Source: CAZCEC01 sp964497615 (GTDB taxonomy: Bacteria; Chloroflexota; Anaerolineae; Anaerolineales; UBA6663). Taken from it: a stretch of DNA of 55,109 bases. The DNA lies in the NCBI GenBank assembly GCA_964497615.1, contig CAZCEC010000041.1:1-55109 (forward strand), read 5' to 3'. Positions 31,533 through 41,143 of the stretch are shown here, piece after piece. A program made the translations under genes and the position numbers. Positions within the stretch are counted from its first letter, which is position 1, and every line of letters begins with the position of its first letter. A model generated the notes under the pieces. The model was not told the origin of the DNA, did no database searches, and was given only the letters and a program-made list of their open reading frames with translations.

Positions 31533-34488
31533 ATGCTCACCGCGACCCTTCTAGGCCAGTTCCTGATTCGTCTGGGCGACGAGGCGGTCGATCTCTCGCC
31601 GCGGCCAGCCCAACTCCTTTTGGCCTACCTGCTGCTGTACCCCGGCGTCACTCACCGGCGGGACCGGCTGGCTGGCCTGTTGTGGCCCGGCTATCTGGAT
31701 CGCAGCGCCCGCAAGAATCTCCGCAACACCGTCTGGCAAGTGCGCCGCGCGCTCGGTTCGCAGTACTTGCAGTGTGACAATGCCACCGTGGCCCTCAATA
31801 CCGAGACCCCGCACGACAGCGACGTGGCGCGGCTTGAGCGCGCGGCCGGTCTGGAGGGCGCCGAGGCGCTCATTCCAGCCGCCGCCGCCTATCAGGGCGA
31901 TCTGCTGCCGGGCTACTACGAGGATTGGGTCTTGATCGAGCGAGAACGGCTGCGCGGCCAGTTTGACCGCTGCATGCAGGCCCTGCTCGCGCGGTTGGAC
32001 GCCGAGGAGCGCTGGCCCGAGGCACAGCAGTGGGCCGAGCATTGGATTGCCAAAGGGCAGGCGCCGGAGCCCGCCTACCGCAGCCTGATGCGGGCGGCGG
32101 CCGCCCGTGATGACGTGGCGGGCGTGGCGGCGGCCTACCAGCGCTGTGTGCGCGCCCTCCAGGCGCAACTTGATGTCGCGCCCTCGGCCGAAACCGATGA
32201 CTTGTTCCGGCGGCTGTCGAGCGTCAAGCCCCGCCCGCTGGACGTGGCGGCGGGTAATTCTGGTGGAACGGCACTGGCGCATGCTGATCGCGGCACGCAT
32301 TCGGCCGGCGCGAATTCCGATGACCGCCTGCCGCTGCCGCTGACGCCCTTTGTCGGGCGTGACCGCGAGTTGGGCGAGGTGCAGGGGCTGCTCACCGACC
32401 CTGCGCACCGGCTGGTGACCGTCCTGGGACCGGGCGGCATTGGCAAGACGCGCCTGGGGCTGGAGATGTTGGCCGCCGTCCGGAGCCGCTTTCAGCACGG
32501 CGGCGTGTTCGTGCCGATGGCGCCGCTCGCTTCGGCCGATCACCTGATCTCGGCCCTGGCCGAGCAGTTGGCCCTCCGCTTCGCGCCGGTGGGCACGCCC
32601 ATACAGCAGTTGGTGAATTACCTTCGTCCGCGGCACATGCTGCTGCTGCTGGATAACTTCGAGCATCTGCTGGATGGGGCCAGCCTGGTGGCCGAAATCC
32701 TGGCGGCGGCGCCGGAAGTCAAGGTCCTGGTCACCTCGCGCGAGCGGCTCAACCTGAGCGGCGAGTTGGTCTACTCTCTCGGCGGCATGGCGGCGCCCGC
32801 TTCGGCGTCGGACCCCAGGGCGCTGGAATTTGGCGCGGTGCAGTTGTTCCTGCATCGGGCGCGGCTGCTGCGGCCCGACCTGGACCTGGCTGCCCATGAC
32901 CCGGAGGCCATCGTCCGTATCTGCCACCTAGTGCAGGGGATGCCGCTGGGCCTGGTGCTGGCCGCGAGCTGGCTGGAAGTGCTCTCGGTCCGTGAGGTCG
33001 CCGAAGAGATTGTTCAGAGCCTGGACTTTCTGGAAGGGCGGCTGCGCGATATGCCCGCCCGGCAGCGCAGCGTCCGGGCCACGTTCGATTACTCCTGGAA
33101 GCGGCTGTCGCCCGACCAGCGGCAGACCTTCGCCCGGGTGTCGATCTTCCGCGGCGGGTTCACGCGCGGCAGCGGAGGCTGTGGCCGGGACCGACCTGCG
33201 GGCCCTGCTGCTGTTGGTGAACAAATCGTTCATCAGCCTGGGGCACGGGCAGCGCTATCACGTGCACGAACTGCTGCGCCAGTTTGGCATCGAGCAGCTG
33301 CTTCAGTCGGGCGAGGCGGGTGAAGTCCACACGCGCCACCTGAGCTATTTTCTGCGGCTGGCCGAAGAGGCGGAAGCCGCCATGCGCGGGCCGGAGCAAG
33401 ACGCGTGGCTTGACCGGCTGGAGGCCGAACATGACAATCTGCGGGCCGCGCTGGAATGGGCGCTCAGCACGCAGCGCGCCGAGGCCGCGCTGCGCCTGGC
33501 GGGTTCGCTCTGGTGGCTGTGGGACAACCGCGGCTATCACACCGAAGGCCGCCGCTGGGCGGAGGCGGCGCTGAGGCTGCCGGTCGAGGCCGGGCCGGCG
33601 GCCGGCGGGCCGGCTACGGCTTTCTTCCCCCGGGCGCGGACTTTGCTCGGATTGGGCATCCTGGCCTGGCAGCAGGGCGACCACGAGCCGGCCCGAGACT
33701 ATCTGAGCGAGTGTGTGGCGCTGGCCGAACGGGCTGGCGACCGCTGGTGTCAGGCCTATGGGCTGTGCCGCCTGGGACGGGTGCTCAACCGGTTGGGCGA
33801 CCCGCGCGCTGGCCGGGCGCACGCCGAGCACAGCCTGAGGCTGTTTCGCGAGATTGGCGACCCCTGGGGCGCGAGCCGCCCGCTGCGCGACCTAGGCCTG
33901 TTGGCGCTGGCGGAGGATGACCTGGATACCGCTCGCAGGGCGCTCGATGAAACCCTGGCACAGCGCCGGGCCCTGGGCGACCGCGACGGTGTGGGGGATG
34001 CCCTGCAAGTGTTGGGCAACATCCATTGGGCCGCCGGCCGCGCTGAACAAGCGGCGGCGTACTATGCGGAGGCGCTGTCCGTGTTTCGGGAGCTGTCGTT
34101 TCCGCTCACCGCCGCCGAGGCCCTCGTCGGGCTTGGTTTTGCCACCTGCGATTTGGGCCGGCTGGACGAGGCCGCGCGCTGGCTGCAAGAAGCGCTTACC
34201 ATTGCCTCCCAACTGGGCGCGCGGGTCGAAATCGCCACCAGCCTGCTGGGGTGGGCCGGCGTGGCGCAGGCCGGCGGCGACTCAGAGCGCGCGGCCTGGA
34301 TTGTGGAAGCGACGCGCGCCTGGTATGCCCCTTTGGATGCCTTCATCCCGCCCCTGTTCCGGCCCTGGCGTGACCGGCTGTCTGCCGGCCTGCTGGCCAG
34401 CCTGGGTGAGGCCCGGCTTTCCGCGCTGCGCACCCAGTCCCAGGCGATCACCCACGAGCAACTGTTGACCCTCGTCTCGCCGGCCTGA
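31533..34488 (+). pseudogene. SARP/BTAD-type STAND regulator with one frameshift
   Basis: The start at ATG 31533 gives 'LLGQFLIRLGDEAVDLSPRPAQLLLAYLLLYPG', a winged-helix of the SARP type. A BTAD helical domain follows (about 95-245), then an NB-ARC ATPase with Walker A 'GPGGIGKTRLGL' (about 299-310) and 'LLLLDNFEHLL'. After 'SIFRGGFTR' the frame breaks at about 33163-33169. The sequence continues one frame over as 'AAEAVAGTDLRALLLLVNKSFI' in the winged-helix, then TPR repeats to TGA at 34486-34488. The paralogue at 26116 reads 'FRGGFRRAAAEAVAGA', so loss of one CG from a CGCGCG run explains it. This could be an assembly error. If real, a truncated activator lacking TPRs would be made. Intact length would be about 985 residues. 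Confidence 0.82.
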
Positions 34489-34545
34489 GCTTCGCTTTTC
34501 GCCCTTCCTCAGTCCCCGCCCGATATCCGGTCCTTCTGATTGAGC

Positions 34546-34577
34546 GGCAGCCCGCAGGCTTCGGCTTCCCGGCTGCC
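34546..34577 (+). repeat. Hairpin downstream of the SARP-like gene
   Basis: GGCAGCC (34546-34552) pairs with GGCTGCC (34571-34577) across an 18-nt loop. GATT and AATC outside extend it imperfectly. It lies about 60 bp after the stop without a T run, so it is at most a weak terminator. The rest of 34489-34706 holds nothing recognisable. Confidence 0.35.
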
Positions 34578-34706
34578 TAATCAAGACGATCTGAGGACAC
34601 TTCCAAGACGTTCTGCCGACCCTGGCCGTGTAGGCTGGAAACCAGGCAAAGACAGCGAACGCGCGGGCACAGCCAGCGGTGTTCGGCCAGAGACGAGAGG
34701 CGCCGC

Positions 34707-34833
34707 ATGAACCCGGGGCCTGGAGACCAAGCGTTCGTCGAGCGCGGGGGGCGCACCTATCAGGCCCTGCGCCTATCGCGGCTTCGCAGTGCTGGATGAG
34801 CTTGGCGTTGCCGTCATGGAACGCCTCGGCTAG
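34707..34833 (+). pseudogene. Possible tiny frameshifted gene upstream of the OsmC-like gene
   Basis: ATG 34707 (GAGAGG upstream) opens 'MNPGPGDQAFVERGGRTYQAL'-like sequence in two parts. One base later in phase it would continue 'AYRGFAVLDELGVAVMERLG' to TAG 34831-34833. The total length, 127 bp, is one base over a whole number of codons. The rejoined product of about 41 residues looks protein-like but matches no family known to me. Confidence 0.22.
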
Positions 34834-34852
34834 ACCTGAACAGGAGAACAGC

Positions 34853-35425
34853 ATGATGGCTGATGTGGCTGCCCCTACGCTTGTCAACGGCGTCAACGTA
34901 GATCAACTGGTAGGGACGGTGAACGCCATCAAGTCGAACCCCGATCTGGCGCGCATCACTTTTCGGGCCGGCAGCGCGTGGGCCGGCGGCGGCCACTCGC
35001 GGACGATGATCCAGGGCTTCTACGGCGCCCTCGCCGAGGACACCTCGCGCGCCCGACCGTTCGTCCTGCATGGTGACGAGCCGCCGCTGCTGCTGGGGCA
35101 GAATGCGGGCCCGAATGCGATGGAGGCGGTGCTGCACGCGCTGGCGGCGGGCCTGACGGTGGGCCTGGTCTACCACGCGGCTGCGCAGGGCATACACCTC
35201 CAGGCATTGAGCTTCGACCTGGAGGGCGATCTGGACCTGCGCGCCTTCCTCGGCCTGACCGACACAGTGCGCCCCGGCTACTCTGGCATCCGGCTGACGT
35301 GCCACGTCCAGGCCGATGCGCCCCGCGACCGGATTATCGCGCTGTGCGAGTTCGTGAAGAGGACCTCACCCGTGCTGGACATTATCCGCAACCCGGTGCC
35401 AGTGACCATCCGGCTGGGAAGTTGA
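34853..35425 (+). CDS. OsmC-family protein lacking the first catalytic cysteine
   Basis: A protein of 190 residues. AGGAG lies six bases before ATG 34853; the ATG three bases on is an alternative. The family core 'NAMEAVLHALAAGLTVGLVYHA' in its two helices is present, with the second Cys at 165 ('LCEFVKRTSPV'). The position of the peroxidatic Cys after 'ALAA' is Gly100. OsmC/Ohr proteins reduce organic hydroperoxides through a Cys pair, so this member probably has a different role, perhaps hydrophobic ligand binding. It is followed by a CPBP protease gene 63 bp downstream with its own ribosome site. Confidence 0.85.
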   Translation: MMADVAAPTLVNGVNVDQLVGTVNAIKSNPDLARITFRAGSAWAGGGHSRTMIQGFYGALAEDTSRARPFVLHGDEPPLLLGQNAGPNAMEAVLHALAAGLTVGLVYHAAAQGIHLQALSFDLEGDLDLRAFLGLTDTVRPGYSGIRLTCHVQADAPRDRIIALCEFVKRTSPVLDIIRNPVPVTIRLGS

Positions 35426-35488
35426 GCCTGGCCGGTTAGTTGCGCCTGGAAGCCGCTCCAGGCGCTTAGTTTTGGAAAGGAGCCTACG

Positions 35489-36232
35489 ATGAACGCAACC
35501 CAATCTTCGCCGAGCAACACCCAGGAGGCCCTGCGGGTCGGTAGCCGCGGGATGAGCAGCAAGACCTTCCTGGCAGTTCTGTCGCTGCTCTTGATCGTCC
35601 TGGTGGGACCCCTGTTTGGGCCGGTGCCCGCCTTCCTGCTCAATACTATGGAAGTTCGCCCGGCTACCGGCTGGCAGGTGGCCCTGTTCCTGGTGCCGTT
35701 CGGGATCATCACCGCGGTCATGCTGGGCTGGATGCGGCGCAATGGGCGCACTTTGGCCGACCTGGGCTGGCGCCGGCCCACGACCGGGCTGGCCATCGTC
35801 CTGGGGACGCTGCTCGGCGTGTTCTGGGCCATGTTTGGGTCGTTCGGCTACCTGCAGTTCAATCCCGGCGCGAACCTGATGGAGGTCAGCCTGTTTCGTC
35901 TCTTCACCGCCCTGATCGGGGCTGGGGCCGCCATCCTGGAAGACCTGATCACGCGCGGATTTGTGATGGGCGAACTCAAGCGGCTCAAGACCCCTACCTG
36001 GCTGCAAGTGGCTGCCTCCAGCCTGCTGTTCGCGCTGTACCACTCCCTCTGGGGGTTCAACATCTTCGGCTTCGCGTTCAGCGTCGTGTATGGGCTGCTG
36101 CTGAGCGGGCTGTTTGTCCTCGGCAAGCGCAGCCTGACGCCCGTCATCCTGGCGCACAGCCTGGCCCTGCTGCTGGCCGAACCGTTCCTCACGCTCTCGC
36201 TGATGGAAGCGGTCAAGATGGGTATGGGTTAG
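35489..36232 (+). CDS. CPBP-family intramembrane metalloprotease
   Basis: A protein of 247 residues with AAAGGAG upstream. About seven to eight helices are visible. The Abi/CPBP motifs are 'EDLITRG' (Glu151-Asp152...Arg156; the family usually has Glu-Glu), 'FALYHSLWGF' (His185) and 'VILAHSLALL' (His223). These residues form the active site of Rce1-like glutamate proteases in the membrane. In bacteria such proteins process peptides or give self-immunity to bacteriocins. No bacteriocin gene is nearby. The EE to ED change is uncommon but conservative. Confidence 0.85.
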   Translation: MNATQSSPSNTQEALRVGSRGMSSKTFLAVLSLLLIVLVGPLFGPVPAFLLNTMEVRPATGWQVALFLVPFGIITAVMLGWMRRNGRTLADLGWRRPTTGLAIVLGTLLGVFWAMFGSFGYLQFNPGANLMEVSLFRLFTALIGAGAAILEDLITRGFVMGELKRLKTPTWLQVAASSLLFALYHSLWGFNIFGFAFSVVYGLLLSGLFVLGKRSLTPVILAHSLALLLAEPFLTLSLMEAVKMGMG

Positions 36233-36328
36233 GGGCCAAACTCGCGGGCCGGCAGACTCGTTCCCCCATGCAGGGAAGCCATCATCCGGCCTGACAGATT
36301 GGTCTTCGGGCGCACAGCAACTTCTAGG

Positions 36329-36372
36329 CCGCCGCCGGCGCTGGTTCAGGCGTTGAACTTGGCCGGCGGCGG
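36329..36372. repeat. GC-rich inverted repeat between convergent genes
   Basis: CCGCCGCCGGC (36329-36339) and its complement GCCGGCGGCGG (36362-36372) form a perfect 11-bp stem with a 22-nt loop. They lie between the CPBP stop and the convergent Lon stop. It may serve as a bidirectional terminator without a T run. Confidence 0.4.
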
Positions 36373-36394
36373 TCTGGCGCAGCCGGGCAATGAC
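36343..36394 (-). pseudogene. Remnant of the 3' end of a third DUF4386-like paralogue
   Basis: The 19-mer at 36370-36388 is identical to 14167-14185 at the C-terminal coding end of paralogue A. GGTTCAGGCG occurs exactly 28 bp before the GGTCTGG start in both copies. On the minus strand it reads 'ARLRQTAAGQ', against 'ARLRQTGAG-stop' in paralogue A. Nothing else of the gene is left in 36233-36467. Confidence 0.55.
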
Positions 36395-36467
36395 GCCAGC
36401 GACGGGCAGCGCGGCTGATGGGCTTGCTGAGGCGGCCGGGCGCGATGCGGCTGGCGGGAATTCGACG

Positions 36468-38897
36468 CTACTTGTGGCGTACGGCTACTTTGGCCTGGCG
36501 GCCATTTGTCGGTCCAGACGCGAAGGACCTCAAGACTTCCGCATAACCGGCCAGCCGATCCGCCACTGCCCGGTGGAGGCTGCCGGGGCGGTATTGCCCG
36601 GCTTTCAGTTCGCCTGCGGGCATGCCGGTCAGGAGGGGAAGCCCCTCATCCACGCTCCGGATGGCCCAGATATGGAACTGCCCGGTGCGCACCGCGTCCA
36701 CCACCTCATCGCGCAGCATGAGGCTGCGCTGGCTGGCCTCGGGTATCAGCACCCCTTGCCCGCCGGTCAGGCCGCGCGCCTGGCAGATGTCGAAGAAGCC
36801 CTCAATCTTCTCGTCCACGCCGCCGACCGCCTGCACCTGGCCGTGCTGGTTAATCGAGCCCGTCACCGCGATATCCTGGCGCAGGGGAACCTGCGCCAGC
36901 GCGGATAGCAGAGCGTACAGCTCGGCCAGCGAGGCACTGTCGCCCTCCACCTGGCTGTACGACTGCTCGAACACGAGGCTGGCGGCCAGGCTGAGGGGGT
37001 GGTTCTGACCATAGGTGCGGGCCAGGTAGCCGCTCAGGATGAGCACCCCCTTGCCGTGGATGGGACCGCTCTGCTCGACCTCGCGCTCCAGACTGACCAC
37101 GCCGCGCTGTCCTGGCCCGACCGTGGCCGTGATGCGGCTGGGATGCCCAAACGCGTAGTCGCCCAGGCTGACAACCGATAGGCCATTGACCTGGCCCACG
37201 GCAGAGCCTTCCGTCTCGATCAGCAGCAGCCCGTGTTGGATGGCCTCCTGCAATTGCTCTTCGAGCAGGTTCTGGCGATGGCGGCGGGCGGCCTCCGCGG
37301 CGCGGACGTGGTGGCCGGTGACGATGGACTGCTGCTCCTGACTCGCGTGGTGTGCGGCTTCGCGGATCAGATCCGCGATCTCGCCGAAACGTGTGGAGAG
37401 CTTTTCCTGATCGCTCGCTAGCCGCGAGCCCAGCTCCACCATGCGCGCCACCGCCGCCCGGTCGAAGGGCAGGGAATGATCGAGCTGCGTGATCGTGGCG
37501 ACAAACTCGGCGTAGGCCTGCTCGTTCTCGGGGGTGCGGTCCATGCGGGTGGTGAACTCGGCCTTGACTTTGAAGAGCTTTTGGAAGTCTTCATCGTAGG
37601 CGTACAGCTGATAGTAGAGCAGGGGGCTGCCGATCAGGATGACCTTGACTTCGAGCGGGGCCGGCGCGGGCTCCAGGGTGACGGTGCTGAGCGGGCTCAA
37701 CTGGCTGCCAAGCTCCTCCAGCCGAATAAGCCGGTCCTTCAAGGCCCGTTTGAGGCCTTCCCAGGCGTACGGGTTCAGCAGACATTCGCGCGCCGGCAGG
37801 ATGAGATAGCCGCCTCGGGCGCGGTGGAGCGCGCCCGCCTTGAGCAGGGTGAAGTCGGTGACGACCCCGCCCCAGAAGGATTGATGCGCGATGCGGCCGA
37901 TCAGGTTGTGGTAGGTGGGGTTGTTCTCCACCACCACCGGTGCGCCGGTCTGCTCGTGGTGGTCCACCAGGATGTTCACCTGGTAGCGCGTGAAGGGGGA
38001 CTCGGCAGGAACGGGCAGGGGCGTTGGGGCGGCGGCTTCGCGGCCCTTGCGAAAGTTGTCCGCGTGCTCAATGACATCGGCTTGCAGCGCCGTCCAATAG
38101 GCGAGCACCTGGGGCAGGTCGGCATACGCCTCGCGCAGCGCCTGGACCAGGTGTTGGGTCGCGAAGCGGGCCGTCTCGCTGTCGAGGGCGCGCAGCGCGT
38201 CGCGGGCGCCCTTCTCCAGCTCTAGCAGGCGCCGCAGGCCCTGTTCGACTTCGGATTCGAGCTTCTCGCGGATGCGGGCCAGCTTTTCCCGTTGTTCGGG
38301 GCTCAGTTGGTCCAGGTCGCGCTCGGACATCAGGCTGCCGTTGATGGCTGGCGCCAGCGCCAACCCGACCGGCAGCTTGATCAGCTTGAACCCGAAATGC
38401 GCGGCCCGCTCTTCCAGCCGGGCAAGCTCGGCCCGGCGTTTCTCGTCCAGCTCATTGGTGATGGCGTCATGCTGGGCCGTATACTCCTGGCTTTCAAAGG
38501 CGCGCGGGATCGCGGCCTGCAATTCGCCGACGAGGGTCGCGAGGTCCTGCTTCAGCCGGCTGGCCCGGCCGGGGGGCAATTCCAGCACCTGCGGGCGCCG
38601 GCTGTCGGCGAAATTGTGAACATAGCAGAGGTCGGGCGGCACCGGCTGCTGGACGGCCTGCCGCTCGAGGAACTCGCGGATCAGCGTGGTCTTGCCCGAC
38701 CCCGGCATGCCAAGCGCGAACAGGTTGAACCCGTGGCTGTCGATGCTGGTGCCAAACGCGAGGGCCTGAAAGGCGCGGGGCTGGCCCAATACTTCGGTGA
38801 GGGGAGGCAGGCTGGCAGTCGTCTCGAAATCGAAGCCGCCCGGATCGCAGAAGCGGCGGAGCACTTCAGGCGCCAACTCGGGCACGGAGGTTGTCAT
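36468..38897 (-). CDS. Lon-family ATP-dependent protease (AAA_32/Lon_C type)
   Basis: A protein of 809 residues from ATG 38897, with AGGAGG seven bases upstream. Walker A 'GMPGSGKT' lies at 63-70, followed by a long coiled-coil region (about 190-300) and a second AAA part with 'HRARGGYLILPARECL'. The C-terminal Lon protease domain has the Ser in 'EGDSAS' (about 652) and the Lys in 'GGVDEKIEG' (about 697), the Ser-Lys dyad. This is the YcbZ/LonB-like branch rather than classic LonA. It follows the A/V-ATPase operon on the same strand, with about 185 bp and a hairpin-forming leader between. A quality-control role for membrane complexes is conceivable but inferred. Confidence 0.9.
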   Translation of the reverse strand: MTTSVPELAPEVLRRFCDPGGFDFETTASLPPLTEVLGQPRAFQALAFGTSIDSHGFNLFALGMPGSGKTTLIREFLERQAVQQPVPPDLCYVHNFADSRRPQVLELPPGRASRLKQDLATLVGELQAAIPRAFESQEYTAQHDAITNELDEKRRAELARLEERAAHFGFKLIKLPVGLALAPAINGSLMSERDLDQLSPEQREKLARIREKLESEVEQGLRRLLELEKGARDALRALDSETARFATQHLVQALREAYADLPQVLAYWTALQADVIEHADNFRKGREAAAPTPLPVPAESPFTRYQVNILVDHHEQTGAPVVVENNPTYHNLIGRIAHQSFWGGVVTDFTLLKAGALHRARGGYLILPARECLLNPYAWEGLKRALKDRLIRLEELGSQLSPLSTVTLEPAPAPLEVKVILIGSPLLYYQLYAYDEDFQKLFKVKAEFTTRMDRTPENEQAYAEFVATITQLDHSLPFDRAAVARMVELGSRLASDQEKLSTRFGEIADLIREAAHHASQEQQSIVTGHHVRAAEAARRHRQNLLEEQLQEAIQHGLLLIETEGSAVGQVNGLSVVSLGDYAFGHPSRITATVGPGQRGVVSLEREVEQSGPIHGKGVLILSGYLARTYGQNHPLSLAASLVFEQSYSQVEGDSASLAELYALLSALAQVPLRQDIAVTGSINQHGQVQAVGGVDEKIEGFFDICQARGLTGGQGVLIPEASQRSLMLRDEVVDAVRTGQFHIWAIRSVDEGLPLLTGMPAGELKAGQYRPGSLHRAVADRLAGYAEVLRSFASGPTNGRQAKVAVRHK

Positions 38898-38923
38898 GGC
38901 GTTCCTCCTGCGCAACCCGGCCA

Positions 38924-38952
38924 CCGGCTGGGCAGCCGGCGTTTGCGCCGGC
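38924..38952 (-). promoter_or_regulatory. Two mutually exclusive hairpins in the lon leader
   Basis: CCGGCT/AGCCGG (38924-38939) and GCCGGCG/CGCCGGC (38935-38952, loop of 4) share bases 38935-38939, so only one can form. They lie 27-55 bp before the Lon start. Neither has a T run. They could be a leader switch or a simple read-through barrier after the ATPase operon. Confidence 0.35.
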
Positions 38953-39081
38953 AATAGAACCTGCTGTCTCCTATTGTTAGCGCCCATCTGGACGGCCACA
39001 AGTGACAGGCGTCATGCCGGGAATGTGACGAGCCGGCACTCAGAGCAACGGCCCGGCAGCGGCGCCAGGGCGGCGGCCCGT

Positions 39082-39718
39082 TCAGGGTGCTTCGGCGGCC
39101 CGGCGGCTTTCAAGCGTGTGCTTGATCCGTTTGAGCCGAAAGTGATCGGCGCGCTCGCGCTCGTCCAGCGCCATGCGGATGGCGTCCCGTTCGGCCGTCA
39201 GGCGCGGGATGACGACATATTCGAGGGCGTTGGCGCGCCGCGAGGTGCGCTGGATTTCGGCCGCCAGCCGCATAAGCCGCAGCTCGCTCTCGGCCAATTC
39301 GAGCAGTTGGTCCACCTCGGCCTCGAAAGCCGCGGCGGCCTCGTCAATGGTGACGGAGGTGCCTGCCAGTGCGTAACCGCGGTTCAGCACCGAGCGCGTG
39401 ACGCGGCGGCGCTCGATCGCGGGCACGCTGACGCCCATGACGTTGACCGTCTGCACGTCGAGCGTCAATTCGGCCCGCGCGGCCATCGCGGCCGAACGCA
39501 CCGCTTCGCCCCCGGCGAAGGCGTCGGCCCGGGCCAGCGCCCGCTGCGCGGCCACGGCCGAGGCCTGCAGCTGCTCGCGGCCGGCCAGTACCCGATCCAC
39601 AATACGCCTCAGCTCGCGGAGCAAGGCCAGGCGCTTCTGCTCCAACAGGTCTTGCCCCTGTGCGGCCAAGGCGAGCTGCGCCTTCTTGGCCAGCAATTCC
39701 ATGCGGGTGGCAATCAGG

Positions 39719-39726
<8 letters not shown>
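39082..39726 (-). CDS. atpD: A/V-type ATPase subunit D (central stalk)
   Basis: A protein of 214 residues. The N-terminal helix 'ATRMELLAKKAQLALAAQGQDLLEQKR' in two parts and the C-terminal 'RTSRRANALEYVVIPRL' are hallmark subunit D blocks forming the rotor coiled coil. Its start overlaps the subunit B stop by 8 bp. Last gene of the operon. Length is normal. Confidence 0.93.
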
Positions 39727-41137
<1,411 letters not shown>

Positions 41138-41143
41138 TGGTCG

